Part shown: piece by piece, positions 16,598-25,436 of the stretch
Numbering within the stretch: the first letter of the stretch is position 1
How the letters are laid out: every line of letters starts with the position of its first letter
Assembly: GCA_003134995.1 (NCBI GenBank)
Contig: PLDC01000024.1
Location: 1-64,000 of the forward strand
Reading direction: 5' to 3'
DNA length: 64,000 nt
Source: Acidobacteriaceae bacterium
GTDB lineage: Bacteria; Acidobacteriota; Terriglobia; Terriglobales; Acidobacteriaceae
The notes under the pieces: model-generated
Told to the model about the DNA's origin: nothing
Seen by the model: the letters and a program-made list of their open reading frames with translations, nothing else
The model's database searches: none
Program-made: the position numbers and the translations under genes

Positions 16598-17297
16598 GAG
16601 ACTCCTCTTGACTCTGAGGTGGGCTCTGCGCGGGACTCTGAGCTTTGATCTGAGCCGGGTTGACCTCTACCGCCCGCGCTTTCAGACTGCTGAAGAATTC
16701 GCCGAGTTCTTTCCACACTTCCGTGCCGCCGGAAAGACCCTTCCAGTGCATGCGAATGAGTCCCACTAGCTTGTAGCATTCGTCGATGGGAAGCAGGAAA
16801 TAGTCGGCGGCGGAGTATCCCCGGGAATAGCCTAGACGGTTGACCAGCAGGCCCTCCGCATCGGACTCCATTTCATTCAGAATCGGATTGCGGGCGACGA
16901 TGTCGTTCCAGGATTCGAGAGCCAGCAACGATTCGGTTGCGCCGGCCGGGCTGGGATAGAGAGCGACCACGCGGTTCTCAAGGCTGCTGCGGAAAAAGAA
17001 CGCCATGTTAATGGGGACCATCAAAGCGTTCCACTCGGCATCGTTGAGATTGAAACCGGGAATGGAGCGGACGCGGCGCGGGACTCGCTTGAACTTGATT
17101 CCCTGGCCGCTGAACAGCAGGGCACAGGCGTCACAGGTGCAGAGAATCTTGCGCTGTGCTACTTCGATCAGGTGCGGGTGATCGGGGCGCAGGCCCAGGC
17201 TGCACAGTTCGCAACGCTCGAGCGGGCGCTGGCGGCGGGCGAACTGACGCAGCGTTCCGAAGCCGTCAGCGGATTCTGTAAAGTGTCCTGCGCTCAT
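16590..17297 (-). CDS. DUF5947-like cysteine-rich hydrogenase cluster protein
   Basis: A 235-residue protein that fits DUF5947. Two cysteine pairs near the N-terminus, CELC and CTCDAC, could bind zinc or an iron-sulfur cluster. Other signatures: GIKFKRVPRRVRSIPGFNL, MVPINMAFFFRSSLENRVVALYPSPAG and LPIDECYKLVGLIRMHW. The C-terminus is low complexity (AQSPAQSPPQSQEES). The start ATG at 17297 is 41 bases past the NifU-like gene. A role as a metal-handling partner is inferred from the cysteines and context. Confidence 0.7.
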   Translation of the reverse strand: MSAGHFTESADGFGTLRQFARRQRPLERCELCSLGLRPDHPHLIEVAQRKILCTCDACALLFSGQGIKFKRVPRRVRSIPGFNLNDAEWNALMVPINMAFFFRSSLENRVVALYPSPAGATESLLALESWNDIVARNPILNEMESDAEGLLVNRLGYSRGYSAADYFLLPIDECYKLVGLIRMHWKGLSGGTEVWKELGEFFSSLKARAVEVNPAQIKAQSPAQSPPQSQEESHA

Positions 17298-17338
17298 GAT
17301 TGCAAAATCTCCAACCTCTTTGCATTGCCGGCGTACTT

Positions 17339-17914
17339 TTAATCCGTGCCTTGCGTTTGAACCATCGGCGCCGCGACGTTGCTCATCAACTTGTCTAACC
17401 CCACAAATCCAGATGCGGGTTTCTCTTCGAAGCCTTCGATTACCAGAGAAGTCAAATCCGGCGCCGCGTCGTACATTGTTCCTTCTAACGTCGCCTGTAA
17501 AGTTTTCGCGGTTGAGCCGCAGGTATGCGAGCCAGTTTCTACACGCAGGCGGATGGCGCCTTCGTTTATGCTGACGAGTTCAACTTCGCAACCCTGTTTG
17601 CGCAACTGCGGGCGCACTTTGTCGACTGCTTTGACTACGCGGGTTTCCAGATCTTCGGGATGGAGGCCGTAGAGAATGAGTACGCTGCTGACCAGGGGAT
17701 CGCGACCAAGGCGGTCGATGATGGCCATTCCTTGCTCTCCTGCATCGGCGACGATGTCGAGAGCTTTCTCGATGGCCGCACCATGCAGATCCATCAGCGA
17801 CTGCATCAAGGTTTTCGTTATCGCCCTGACGGCGGGATCAGTACTTGATTCAATCTCTTGAACCAGTTTGCCGATGCGCTGCATTTCTTCGCGAAAATCT
17901 CTACTGTCGGCCAC
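17339..17914 (-). CDS. NifU-like protein of the hydrogenase cluster
   Basis: A 191-residue protein: a helical N-terminal part (FREEMQRIGKLVQEIESSTD) and a C-terminal NifU-like domain with PLVSSVLILYGLHPEDLETRV, VDKVRPQLRKQGCEVELVSI and GSHTCGSTAKTLQATLEG. NifU domains normally have CxxC; here only one Cys remains, in HTC. It could still act as a scaffold if two subunits share a cluster, or have lost that role. The GTG at 17914 follows AAGGAG by 4 bases and is preferred to a TTG at 17929. It comes straight after the large-subunit gene. Confidence 0.75.
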   Translation of the reverse strand: MADSRDFREEMQRIGKLVQEIESSTDPAVRAITKTLMQSLMDLHGAAIEKALDIVADAGEQGMAIIDRLGRDPLVSSVLILYGLHPEDLETRVVKAVDKVRPQLRKQGCEVELVSINEGAIRLRVETGSHTCGSTAKTLQATLEGTMYDAAPDLTSLVIEGFEEKPASGFVGLDKLMSNVAAPMVQTQGTD

Positions 17915-17953
17915 GATGCTCCTTGTCAAAAGCTTTTCAATCTACAAAAAAAC

Positions 17954-18036
17954 AGGAGTGAGAGTGCAGTTTCGAGATGCCAGTTTTCTCGGATCAAGCC
18001 AACTGGCGATTCTTGGCAGCGACCACCCTCACTCCT
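17954..18036 (-). terminator. nested hairpin between hhyL and the NifU-like gene
   Basis: AGGAGTGAGAGTG (17954-17966) pairs with CACCCTCACTCCT (18024-18036), 12 of 13 positions matching. Inside, GCCAGTT (17979-17985) pairs with AACTGGC (18001-18007). There is no clean T-run behind it on the minus strand, so it is more likely an RNA-processing or stability element protecting the structural-gene transcript than a strong terminator. Confidence 0.55.
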
Positions 18037-18055
18037 CTATAACCACGAACCGCGT

Positions 18056-19852
18056 TCAGGGTTGCAGGCCAAACATTGGAGAATGATGCGTCTTCAACAC
18101 TTTGCCGTTGCCCAGGTACATGTGAACGCCGCACGGCAAACACGGATCGAAGCTGCGCACGGCTCGCATTATATCGATCCCTTTGAATTTATCGGGACCG
18201 TTTTCTTCGAAGATTGGAGTGTTCTGCACCGCGTCCTCGTAAGGTCCGGGAGTGCCATAAATATCGCGTGGATTGGCATTCCAGGGTGTTGGAGGATACG
18301 GATGATAGTTCGCGATCTTACCTTCTTTGATGACGACGTGATGCGAAAGTACGCCGCGCACTGCCTCGTGGAAGCCGCAACCAATGGCTTCTTCAGGCAC
18401 TTTGAAATCCGTCCAGGTCTTGGTGTGACCGGCGTGCAGTTCGCCTAGCGCCTTTTCCATAAAGTGCAAAGCGGCGCAGGCAGCGTACACCTGGAAGTAA
18501 GTTCGGGCGCGGTCGCGTTCGATGGCGTTGCTCCATTTGGGAATCTTCCACTCGAATTCGACCTCGGGCAGCGACGTTGTCTTCGGCAGGTACATTTTTA
18601 CGCTGTGACCAGTCGATTTGATGTAACCGATATCAACCAGCCCGGCAAGCGCGGTTGCCCAGAGGCGAGCGATCGGTCCACCACCGGTATCCATCGCTAA
18701 GTGATCGCCCGTGCGCTTGTCAAACCAGCGCGGCGACATAACCCAGGTGTACTTGCCGCCGAAGTCGCGCTTTTGCGGACGGGGAATCGTGGTCTGATTC
18801 CAGGGATGGTTCTTGTCGACTGGATTGCCAAGAGGATCGGTCTTGACGAAGGTTTGCGAACTCTTCCACTCGTCGTAATAAGAACTGCCGAGCAGAATGC
18901 GAATGTTCAGGTTGATATCCACAAGATCGGTGGTGACGAGCTTGCCATCGACCACGATGCCCGGAGTGACGAACATGCTGCGGCCCCAGTTCGTCATATT
19001 CTTGTAGGTATAGTCGCAATGATCGGGATCGTTGAACGATCCCCAACAAGCGAGCAGCACCCTGCGGCGACCGACCTCTTCATAACCGGGAAGCGCTTCG
19101 TAAAAGAAGTCGAAGAGGTCGTCGTGCAGGGGCAGAACCTTCTTCATGAATTCGACATACTTCATCAGGCGAACAAGGTAGTCGGTAAAGAGCTGAATGG
19201 TTGGAACGGTGCCGACTCCGCCGGGATAAAGAGTGGAAGGATGAACGTGGCGGCCTTCCATGAGGCAGAACATTTCGCGTGTCATGCGGCTCATGACCAG
19301 AGCTTCGCGATAGAAAGTTCCGGTAAACGGATTAAGCGCGGTCATGATGTCGGAGATGTTCTTGTATCCGTGCAGGTTGGAATGCGGAGCCGGAGTCGAC
19401 TGCGCTTTCGCCCAGACTTTTGGATTGGTTTCTTTGACCATCTGCTCGCAGAAATCGACGCCGACCAGATTGTCCTGGAAGATGTTGTGATCGAACATGT
19501 ACTCGGCGGCTTCGCCGAGGTTGACGATCCATTCGGCGATTGGAGGCGGTTTGATGCCGAACGCCATATTTTGCGCATAGGTGGCGCAGGTGGCGTGGTT
19601 GTCGCCGCAGATTCCGCAGATGCGGCTGGTGATGAAGTGAGCATCGCGCGGGTCTTTGCCCTTCATGAAGATGCTGTACCCGCGAAAGATGGACGAGGTG
19701 CTGTGACACTCGGCCACATGCTTGTTCTCGAAGTCGATCTTGGTAAAGATGCCCAGGCTGCCCACGATTCGGGTGATCGGGTCCCAGTTCATTTCCACCA
19801 GATTCCGTTTCTTGCTCGGAACGTCAGTAGTAGGTGCGGCAATAGTGCTCAT
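18056..19852 (-). CDS. hhyL: group 1h [NiFe]-hydrogenase large subunit
   Basis: The catalytic subunit of a high-affinity uptake hydrogenase. The 598-residue protein has the L1 motif SRICGICGDNHATC with C79 and C82, and the L2 motif FDPCLPCGVHMYLGNGKV with C571 and C574. The L1 and L2 patterns are those of group 1h (formerly group 5). After H577 comes a 21-residue tail that the cluster's protease should remove. It has no signal peptide, as expected for this group, whose enzyme is not Tat-exported. AAAGGAG precedes the ATG. The small subunit is 58 bases upstream; six accessory genes follow. Confidence 0.95.
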   Translation of the reverse strand: MSTIAAPTTDVPSKKRNLVEMNWDPITRIVGSLGIFTKIDFENKHVAECHSTSSIFRGYSIFMKGKDPRDAHFITSRICGICGDNHATCATYAQNMAFGIKPPPIAEWIVNLGEAAEYMFDHNIFQDNLVGVDFCEQMVKETNPKVWAKAQSTPAPHSNLHGYKNISDIMTALNPFTGTFYREALVMSRMTREMFCLMEGRHVHPSTLYPGGVGTVPTIQLFTDYLVRLMKYVEFMKKVLPLHDDLFDFFYEALPGYEEVGRRRVLLACWGSFNDPDHCDYTYKNMTNWGRSMFVTPGIVVDGKLVTTDLVDINLNIRILLGSSYYDEWKSSQTFVKTDPLGNPVDKNHPWNQTTIPRPQKRDFGGKYTWVMSPRWFDKRTGDHLAMDTGGGPIARLWATALAGLVDIGYIKSTGHSVKMYLPKTTSLPEVEFEWKIPKWSNAIERDRARTYFQVYAACAALHFMEKALGELHAGHTKTWTDFKVPEEAIGCGFHEAVRGVLSHHVVIKEGKIANYHPYPPTPWNANPRDIYGTPGPYEDAVQNTPIFEENGPDKFKGIDIMRAVRSFDPCLPCGVHMYLGNGKVLKTHHSPMFGLQP

Positions 19853-19910
19853 TCGATCGCTCCTTTGGATTCTCGATCTTTCACTGGTTCCCTTAGTGCC
19901 TTTGACTTTA

Positions 19911-20975
19911 TTAGTACGTTCTGGCGTGGTATCCGGTGGTCAGCTCGGCTCGTGCATGCCGCCACTTCGGTTCTTTATTAACGGTGGACTGGGTCATGGA
20001 GCGCAAGGCACGGATGCCGCGTCCGTAGGCGCCGATGGCTGCGCTGGAGACTTTCGCGCCGGGCGGTTCATCCATGAAGGGCATGAACTTGTCGGGGAAT
20101 CCCGGCATAGTACATCCAATGCAGATGCCGCCTACGTTGGGGCAGCCGCCGATTCCGGCCATCCAGCCGCGCTTGGGCACGTTGCAGTTTACGACCGGGC
20201 CCCAGCATCCAAGTTTCACGATGCACTTGGGCGAGCCGTAGACTTCGGCGAAGTCGCCCTGCTCGTAGTAGCCGGCGCGATCGCAGCCTTCGTGAACCGT
20301 CTTGCCGAAGAGCCACGTGGGTCGTAGTTGATCGTCGAGCGGAATCATGGGCGCCAGTCCGGCTACTTGGTAGAGCAGGTAGAGAACGGTTTCCATGAAG
20401 TTGTCAGGCTGCACCGGGCAGCCGGGGACGTTGACGATGGGAAGGCCGGCTTTTGACTTCCAGTCCCAACCGAGATAATCGGCGAGGCCCATTGCGCCCG
20501 TGGGATTGCCTTGCATGGCGTGAATGCCGCCGTAGGTGGCGCAGGTGCCGCAGGCCACGATTGCCAAGGCCTTGGGGGCGAGGCGATCGATCCACTCGTT
20601 GGTGGTGATGGGCTGTCCGGTTTTTGGATCGGTACCGAGGCCGGCCCAGTAGCCTTCCTTCTTGATCTTTTCGTTGGGAATCGAACCTTCGACTACCAGC
20701 ACAAAAGGTTCGAGCTGGCCTTTCTCGGCCATGTACCAGAATTTCATGAAGTCATCTCCGTTCTCATAAGCGAGGACGGGATTGTGCAGGTGCACCTTGG
20801 GGAGTCCGGGGATCGCTCCCAAGATAACGTCTTCGATGCTGGGTTGAGTAGCTGCAGTGACTGAAACCGAGTCTCCATCACAGCCCAGACCGGCGGTGAT
20901 CCAGAGGATGTGCACCTCGGCGACAGGCGATGGTTTTTGCGTAACTCGACCGTAGGGAACTGTTTCTGCTGCCAT
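19911..20975 (-). CDS. hhyS: group 1h [NiFe]-hydrogenase small subunit
   Basis: The iron-sulfur electron-transfer subunit. The 354-residue protein has GLGCDGDSV, where Asp stands in place of one Cys of the proximal cluster, a known mark of group 1h; CGTCATYGG, PGCPVQPDNF, the HEGCDR medial/distal start, and GGCPNVGGICIGCTMPGFPD complete the clusters. There is no twin-arginine signal, so the enzyme faces the cytosol. The ATG at 20975 is chosen because AAGGAGAACT sits just before it; an earlier in-frame codon lacks this. A paralog lies at 23690-24709. Confidence 0.95.
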   Translation of the reverse strand: MAAETVPYGRVTQKPSPVAEVHILWITAGLGCDGDSVSVTAATQPSIEDVILGAIPGLPKVHLHNPVLAYENGDDFMKFWYMAEKGQLEPFVLVVEGSIPNEKIKKEGYWAGLGTDPKTGQPITTNEWIDRLAPKALAIVACGTCATYGGIHAMQGNPTGAMGLADYLGWDWKSKAGLPIVNVPGCPVQPDNFMETVLYLLYQVAGLAPMIPLDDQLRPTWLFGKTVHEGCDRAGYYEQGDFAEVYGSPKCIVKLGCWGPVVNCNVPKRGWMAGIGGCPNVGGICIGCTMPGFPDKFMPFMDEPPGAKVSSAAIGAYGRGIRALRSMTQSTVNKEPKWRHARAELTTGYHARTY

Positions 20976-21238
20976 AGTTCTCCTTTCCGACATCAACCGT
21001 TAAGAACGGAGGCCGACGATTATTGAGTTGGGAATCGCACTCGGAAGAAGACAGACCAAGAGCGGTTCCCTAATTTGTTGACTAAGGTTCCTGAGTTTGA
21101 ACGCTAAGTGTGCGTCGGTAGAATCAACAATAGGGGGCATACCGTACAAGCGGGAGGGCCACATTTTCAGCTGGGTGGTATCACTATTTTTTGTATCGGG
21201 GATTCCCTGATTGGCGGAAAAGTACACAGAATAATCTG
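20976..21238 (-). promoter_or_regulatory. probable control region of the hydrogenase genes
   Basis: This 263-base gap lies between the response-regulator stop and hhyS. It is more AT-rich than its flanks and carries no supported gene. It is the natural place for a promoter answering to the adjacent kinase/regulator pair. I could not find a confident -35/-10 pair or a good sigma54 site, and no clear direct or inverted repeat marks an operator. Confidence 0.4.
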
Positions 21239-21925
21239 CTACGTTGTCTTTTCGTTCATGTTCCACTGGATGGCGTGCTGCATAAGTTCGCGGGCGCTGC
21301 GCAGCGACAGCTTTTCCTTGATGTGGGCCTGATATGACTCGACAGTTTTTATGCTGAGGTGGAGCTCTTCGGCGATCTGGCGGGTGCCGTGGCCTTCGCC
21401 GATGAGGCGGAAGACTTCGAGTTCGCGGTCGCTGAGATCGGCGATGGAGGAGTCTCTTAGAGTGCCGGCGCCGGTGATGTAATGTTTGAGCATCTTGTTG
21501 GCGATGCGATCGCTGACATAAATCTCACCGCTTAGAATGCGGCGGACGGCCACCAGAACTTTTTCGGTAGCCTCCTGTTTCATGATGTAGCCATTTGCGC
21601 CGGCGCGGAGCGCGCGTTCGGCGTAGATCAACTCATCGTGCATGGAGAGAATCAGCACCGGCAGGCTGGGATGCGTGGTGCGGATGGTTTTCAGCAGGTC
21701 GAGGCCGTCGGGGCCATTGAGGGAAATATCGACGATGAGCACATCGGGATGCGCTGAGGTGAGCACATGCAGCGCGCCCATAGACTCTTCGGCTTCGCCG
21801 CAAACCACCATGTCGGATTCGCGGTTGATCAGCAGCGCCAGCCCCTGGCGCACGATGGGATGGTCGTCGACTACAAGAATTCTTTTCTTGGCGGGCTGAT
21901 GCTGCGGTTTGGGAGCCAGGCTCAT
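21239..21925 (-). CDS. NarL/LuxR-type response regulator
   Basis: A 228-residue two-component regulator. The receiver domain (about 14-130) has acidic residues D20/D21 and the phosphoacceptor D66 in VLIVDISLNG, then MKQEATEKVL. The DNA-binding domain (about 160-225) is a LuxR helix-turn-helix: LSDRELEVFRLIGEGHGTRQ and LHLSIKTVESYQAHIKEKL. It follows the sensor kinase by 19 bases, so the two form a pair. Its place directly upstream of hhyS makes control of hydrogenase genes the simplest reading, though this is inferred. Confidence 0.9.
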   Translation of the reverse strand: MSLAPKPQHQPAKKRILVVDDHPIVRQGLALLINRESDMVVCGEAEESMGALHVLTSAHPDVLIVDISLNGPDGLDLLKTIRTTHPSLPVLILSMHDELIYAERALRAGANGYIMKQEATEKVLVAVRRILSGEIYVSDRIANKMLKHYITGAGTLRDSSIADLSDRELEVFRLIGEGHGTRQIAEELHLSIKTVESYQAHIKEKLSLRSARELMQHAIQWNMNEKTT

Positions 21926-21944
21926 GCGTTAACTTTTTCCTGCT

Positions 21945-23606
21945 TCACTTGATTTCTTCGTTCCCATCCAAAGGCAGGACTGGGAACAAACACGTGACCA
22001 TGGTGCCGCCGGTTGAGATTCGTTGCACTTCGAGAGAACCTCCGACCATTCTGGCACGGTAGTTCATCAGATGCAGGCCCATTCCCTTGGTGCCCGGAGC
22101 GATAGCGCCGATTCCGTATCCGTCATCCTGAATGGTAAGCGTACCCTGATGCTGGAGTACAGCGAGGCGAATCAGGATCTGGCGGGCGTGACCGTGCTTG
22201 ATTGCATTGTTCACCGCTTCGCGGGCAATGTAGTAAAGATGTGTGGCCACCGTGTCATCGTGAATGAGCACGGGAGCAAAACATTGGAATCGGCAGCTGA
22301 CCGCGAATAAATCTTCCACCTCGCCTGCCCATTGCTGCAGTGCTGACATGAGTCCTTCCGCGTCAGATACAACGGGGAGCAATCCGCGCGCGAGTTCGCG
22401 TGTTTTGTGGATCGCCTCGTTCACCAGGGTGACGATCTTGGCGGCGTCGGCGGCTTCCGGCAGATTTTTTTCGGCGAGCTTGTGTTCCTGCACTTTGCTC
22501 ATGAAGGCGATGCCGGTGAGATGCTGGCCCAGTCCATCGTGCAAATCTTGACCAATGCGGCGCTGTTCGCGGGCGCTAATCTCAAGAATGGTTTTTTCCA
22601 GGTGCTTGCGTTCGGTAATGTCGCGAATCGCACTCGAAACCAGCACGCCCTCTTCGGTTTCGAGTGGACTGAGACTGATTTCGACAGGGAACTCGCGGCC
22701 ATCTTTATGCAGGCCATAGAGCTCGTTGCCGGTGCCCATGGGACGCACGCGCGGTTCGCCGAAAAAATGTTTGCGGTGTTCGGGATGTTTTTGCCGCAAT
22801 CGTGCGGGGACTAGAAGTTCAAGTTCTTTTCCCAGCAACTCTTCGCGGCGGTAGCCAAACAACTTCTCTACCTGCGCGTTGACCAGAACAATTTTGCCTT
22901 CGCGATTGACGACTACAACCGCATCGGGCGCGGCTTCCAGCAGGCCGCGGAACTTGGCTTCAGCACGCTTGCTGACGTTGCGCTCTTCCTGCAAGGCTTC
23001 TTCGGTGCGCTTCAGATCGGTGATATCGAAACCCACTCCGTGAATGAACCAAGGCTCGCCGCTTTCCTTGCGAATCATTTTTGCTTCGCAATGAAACCAG
23101 ATGACGCGGCCATCGCGTGAAACCACGCGATACGAGGAACGCAGCGGATTGCCGGTGAGAAACATCTCAGCCGCTTCTGCGCTCCAGCGCTGCTTGTCGT
23201 CGGGATGAATGTGCCGGTACCAGCGGACGGGATCCTCCAGCCACTCTTCCTGAGAAAAACCCAGCGCGGCTTCGATCTGAGGGCTGACGTAGGCTTCGCC
23301 GATTCCGCGATCGAGATATGCCATGAACACCACTGCGGGAATCTGCTCTACCAGCGCGCGATAGCGCGCCTCGATATTGGGCAGCTGCGCGTCGCTGTCA
23401 CCATCTTTGGACCAGCCCTGATCCAGCTTTTCTGGCGGATAGACGACGCGTTTCGCCTTGGCGGGAGTGTGGCTCTGGCTAAAGACTCCGGCCAAGCCCT
23501 GAAGAATTTCCTCGGCCTGCGAGGGAGTGAGATCGGGCTCGTCAGCCGAAGGCGCATGAGCGTCAGCGGCACCGTTCGTTTGTTTTGGCCGCGAAAACGA
23601 AACCAT
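21945..23606 (-). CDS. PAS-PAS sensor histidine kinase (HisKA_3 type)
   Basis: A 553-residue soluble sensor kinase. An N-terminal linker precedes PAS1 (about 80-200, [20 protein letters not shown]) and PAS2 (about 215-335, [18 protein letters not shown]). The dimerisation domain has phosphoacceptor H356 in [15 protein letters not shown], and the ATPase domain (about 450-545) has [13 protein letters not shown] and DDGYGIG. It has no membrane segments, so it senses a cytosolic cue. The PAS domains lack a known haem or flavin motif that I can name. It stands between an orphan hydrogenase small subunit and the response regulator. Confidence 0.9.
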   Translation of the reverse strand: MVSFSRPKQTNGAADAHAPSADEPDLTPSQAEEILQGLAGVFSQSHTPAKAKRVVYPPEKLDQGWSKDGDSDAQLPNIEARYRALVEQIPAVVFMAYLDRGIGEAYVSPQIEAALGFSQEEWLEDPVRWYRHIHPDDKQRWSAEAAEMFLTGNPLRSSYRVVSRDGRVIWFHCEAKMIRKESGEPWFIHGVGFDITDLKRTEEALQEERNVSKRAEAKFRGLLEAAPDAVVVVNREGKIVLVNAQVEKLFGYRREELLGKELELLVPARLRQKHPEHRKHFFGEPRVRPMGTGNELYGLHKDGREFPVEISLSPLETEEGVLVSSAIRDITERKHLEKTILEISAREQRRIGQDLHDGLGQHLTGIAFMSKVQEHKLAEKNLPEAADAAKIVTLVNEAIHKTRELARGLLPVVSDAEGLMSALQQWAGEVEDLFAVSCRFQCFAPVLIHDDTVATHLYYIAREAVNNAIKHGHARQILIRLAVLQHQGTLTIQDDGYGIGAIAPGTKGMGLHLMNYRARMVGGSLEVQRISTGGTMVTCLFPVLPLDGNEEIK

Positions 23607-23622
23607 CAGTCACTCCCAGAAC

Positions 23623-23683
23623 AAGTACCTAGTACCTAGTACCCAGAAACGCGGCGTTGACTCGGTACTAGGTACTTGGTACT
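23623..23683. repeat. hairpin of GTACCTA words
   Basis: The left arm at 23623-23643 is made of three AGTACCT units; the right arm at 23664-23683 is GGTACTAGGTACTTGGTACT, nearly its reverse complement, with a 20-base loop. It fills most of the gap between the orphan small subunit and the sensor kinase and could act as a transcript boundary or stability hairpin. Its short-word structure matches other intergenic runs in the window. Confidence 0.7.
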
Positions 23684-23689
23684 CGCACA

Positions 23690-24709
23690 CTATACTGCCG
23701 TCCGCTTGCGCCAGCTCGGTTCCTTATTTAACGAGGATTGCGTGAAGCGGCGCAAGGCGTGAATCGCGCGTCCGTAAGTTTGAACCGCGGCCGAAGACAA
23801 AAGCGAACCGGGCGGCTGATTCATGAAAGGCATGAATTTGTCGGGAAAGCCAGGCATGGTGCATCCAATGCAGATGCCGCCAACGTTGGGGCAGCCGCCA
23901 ATGCCGCCCATCCATCCGCGTTTTCCAACGTTACATTGAACTACCGGACCCCAGCATCCTAACTTCACGATGCAGAGCGGCGATCCGTATTCTTCAGCGA
24001 ACTGCGCCTGCTCGTAGAAGCCGCCGCGGTCGCAGCCTTCGTGCACGGTGTTGCCGAAAAGCCAGGTGGGGCGCAACGCTTCATCGAGCGGAATCATGGG
24101 CGCGCGGCCTGCGGCCATGTAAAGCAAATACAGAAGCGTCTCCATGAAATTATCGGGCTGCACCGGACAGCCGGGCACGCACACGATGGGAATCGCCGCT
24201 TTCGATTTCCACTTCCAGCCCAGGTAATCGGGCAGCCCCATGCATCCCGTGGGATTGCCTTCCATGGCGTGAATGCCGCCGTAAGTGGCGCAGGTTCCCG
24301 CCGCAACCACCGCCCACGCGTGAGGCGCGAGACGATCGATCCATTCACAGGTAGTGATCGGTTGGCCGGTCTTTGGGTCAGTGCCGAGCGAGGCCCAGTA
24401 GCCTTCCTCCTTATTGTGTTCGTTCGGGATGGAGCCTTCGACGACAAGAATAAAATTGTCGATCTTGCCTTCGGCGGCTTGATGGAAAGGTTTTAGAAAA
24501 TCATCGCCGTTCGCCAAGGCGAGAAAGGGATTGTGCAGGTTTACTTTTGGAGTCCACGGCAGTGCGCCGAGGACGACTTCTTCGATGCTGGGCTGAGTGG
24601 CCGCGGTCATAGCGATGGTGTCGCCGTCGCAGCCTAACCCGGCGGTAATCCAGAGCACGTCGATTTCTTTGATTGCTTCTTGCTTGATCGCGCCGCGCTC
24701 GTCGGGCAT
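23690..24709 (-). CDS. second (orphan) group 1h hydrogenase small subunit
   Basis: This 339-residue protein closely resembles the cluster's own small subunit: VLWITAGLGCDGDTI, AGTCATYGGIHAMEGNPTG, PGCPVQPDNFMETLLYLLY, HEGCDRGGFYEQ, CIVKLGCWGPVV and GGCPNVGGICIGCTMPGFPD. All iron-sulfur ligands are kept, including the Asp of the proximal cluster. No second large subunit is in the window. It lies 19 bases after hisA, so it can be read from the histidine operon, and 83 bases ahead of the PAS kinase. It may pair with hhyL as an alternative electron-output subunit or act as a sensor. No clear ribosome-binding site is seen; a GTG at 24715 is an alternative start. Confidence 0.9.
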   Translation of the reverse strand: MPDERGAIKQEAIKEIDVLWITAGLGCDGDTIAMTAATQPSIEEVVLGALPWTPKVNLHNPFLALANGDDFLKPFHQAAEGKIDNFILVVEGSIPNEHNKEEGYWASLGTDPKTGQPITTCEWIDRLAPHAWAVVAAGTCATYGGIHAMEGNPTGCMGLPDYLGWKWKSKAAIPIVCVPGCPVQPDNFMETLLYLLYMAAGRAPMIPLDEALRPTWLFGNTVHEGCDRGGFYEQAQFAEEYGSPLCIVKLGCWGPVVQCNVGKRGWMGGIGGCPNVGGICIGCTMPGFPDKFMPFMNQPPGSLLSSAAVQTYGRAIHALRRFTQSSLNKEPSWRKRTAV

Positions 24710-24728
24710 TGTCACGGCGGCTATTCTA

Positions 24729-25436
24729 TCAAGTAATCTGGCCTAGCCTCATTTTGCTCGGTCCGGCTGAGAGCTTGTTCGAATACAAAGCCATGCCGAC
24801 GACGGCATCCATGCCGAGCGCTTCGAGATTGTCGATCTCCTGTTGCGTCGTGATGCCGCCGGCGACTATCAGGCGACGGGATGTGGCTTTGCGGATTGCC
24901 AGCACGGTTTCCATCGGGATTCCGCCCATCAAACCTTCTGTGTCGATATTGGTATAGAGGAAAGTTTCGCAGAATGGTTCGAGAGCGCGAATCATGTCGA
25001 AGGCGGTAATCGTGGTTTCTTTGCGCCAGCCGTCGATTGCAACGCGTCCGCCGCGAGAGTCGAGCGCAAACACCAGCGCCGCTGTGCCGAGTGCATTCGC
25101 CAGCGTGGCGGCGAATTCTGTGTTGATCTGAGCGTTCTTTATTAGCGACGACCCGAGGATGACTCGGTGCGCACCGGCTTGCAAAACTTCGCGCGCAATT
25201 TCGACGTTGTGAATTCCACCGCCTACCTGGCAAGTGAGGCGCTTTGAGATTTGAGCCAGGAGTTCCCGGTTGTTGCCCACTCGCTTCGCTGCATCGAGAT
25301 CAATGACCTGCACCAAGGGATATTTTGAGAAGCGCTCTATCCAATAATCGAAGTTGTCGAACTCCAGCGCTTTTTTCTCGCCTTGCACTAATTGCACAAT
25401 CTTGCCGCCCATCAGGTCGATCGACGGAATCAGCAT
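24729..25436 (-). CDS. hisA: ProFAR isomerase HisA
   Basis: HisA opens the ribose ring of ProFAR to PRFAR in histidine synthesis. The 235-residue barrel starts [19 protein letters not shown], with [19 protein letters not shown] and [15 protein letters not shown] at the phosphate-binding loops. The second catalytic region reads [14 protein letters not shown], differing from the usual YTDIxRDG. The ATG at 25436 is fixed by the conserved start; it overlaps hisF by 7 bases. It is the last his gene in the run. Confidence 0.9.
   Translation of the reverse strand: MLIPSIDLMGGKIVQLVQGEKKALEFDNFDYWIERFSKYPLVQVIDLDAAKRVGNNRELLAQISKRLTCQVGGGIHNVEIAREVLQAGAHRVILGSSLIKNAQINTEFAATLANALGTAALVFALDSRGGRVAIDGWRKETTITAFDMIRALEPFCETFLYTNIDTEGLMGGIPMETVLAIRKATSRRLIVAGGITTQQEIDNLEALGMDAVVGMALYSNKLSAGPSKMRLGQIT

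Noticed and set aside
20976..21238. Possible sigma54 promoter upstream of hhyS (TGGCCCTCCCGCTTGT on the minus strand)
   Set aside because: The GG and GC pairs do not have the required 10-base spacing and the -12 part does not match; no sigma54 activator is adjacent.
21000..21266. 88-residue minus-strand frame in the hhyS upstream region
   Set aside because: It overlaps the regulator end, has no clear ribosome-binding site and unnatural composition; treated as a chance frame in a control region.
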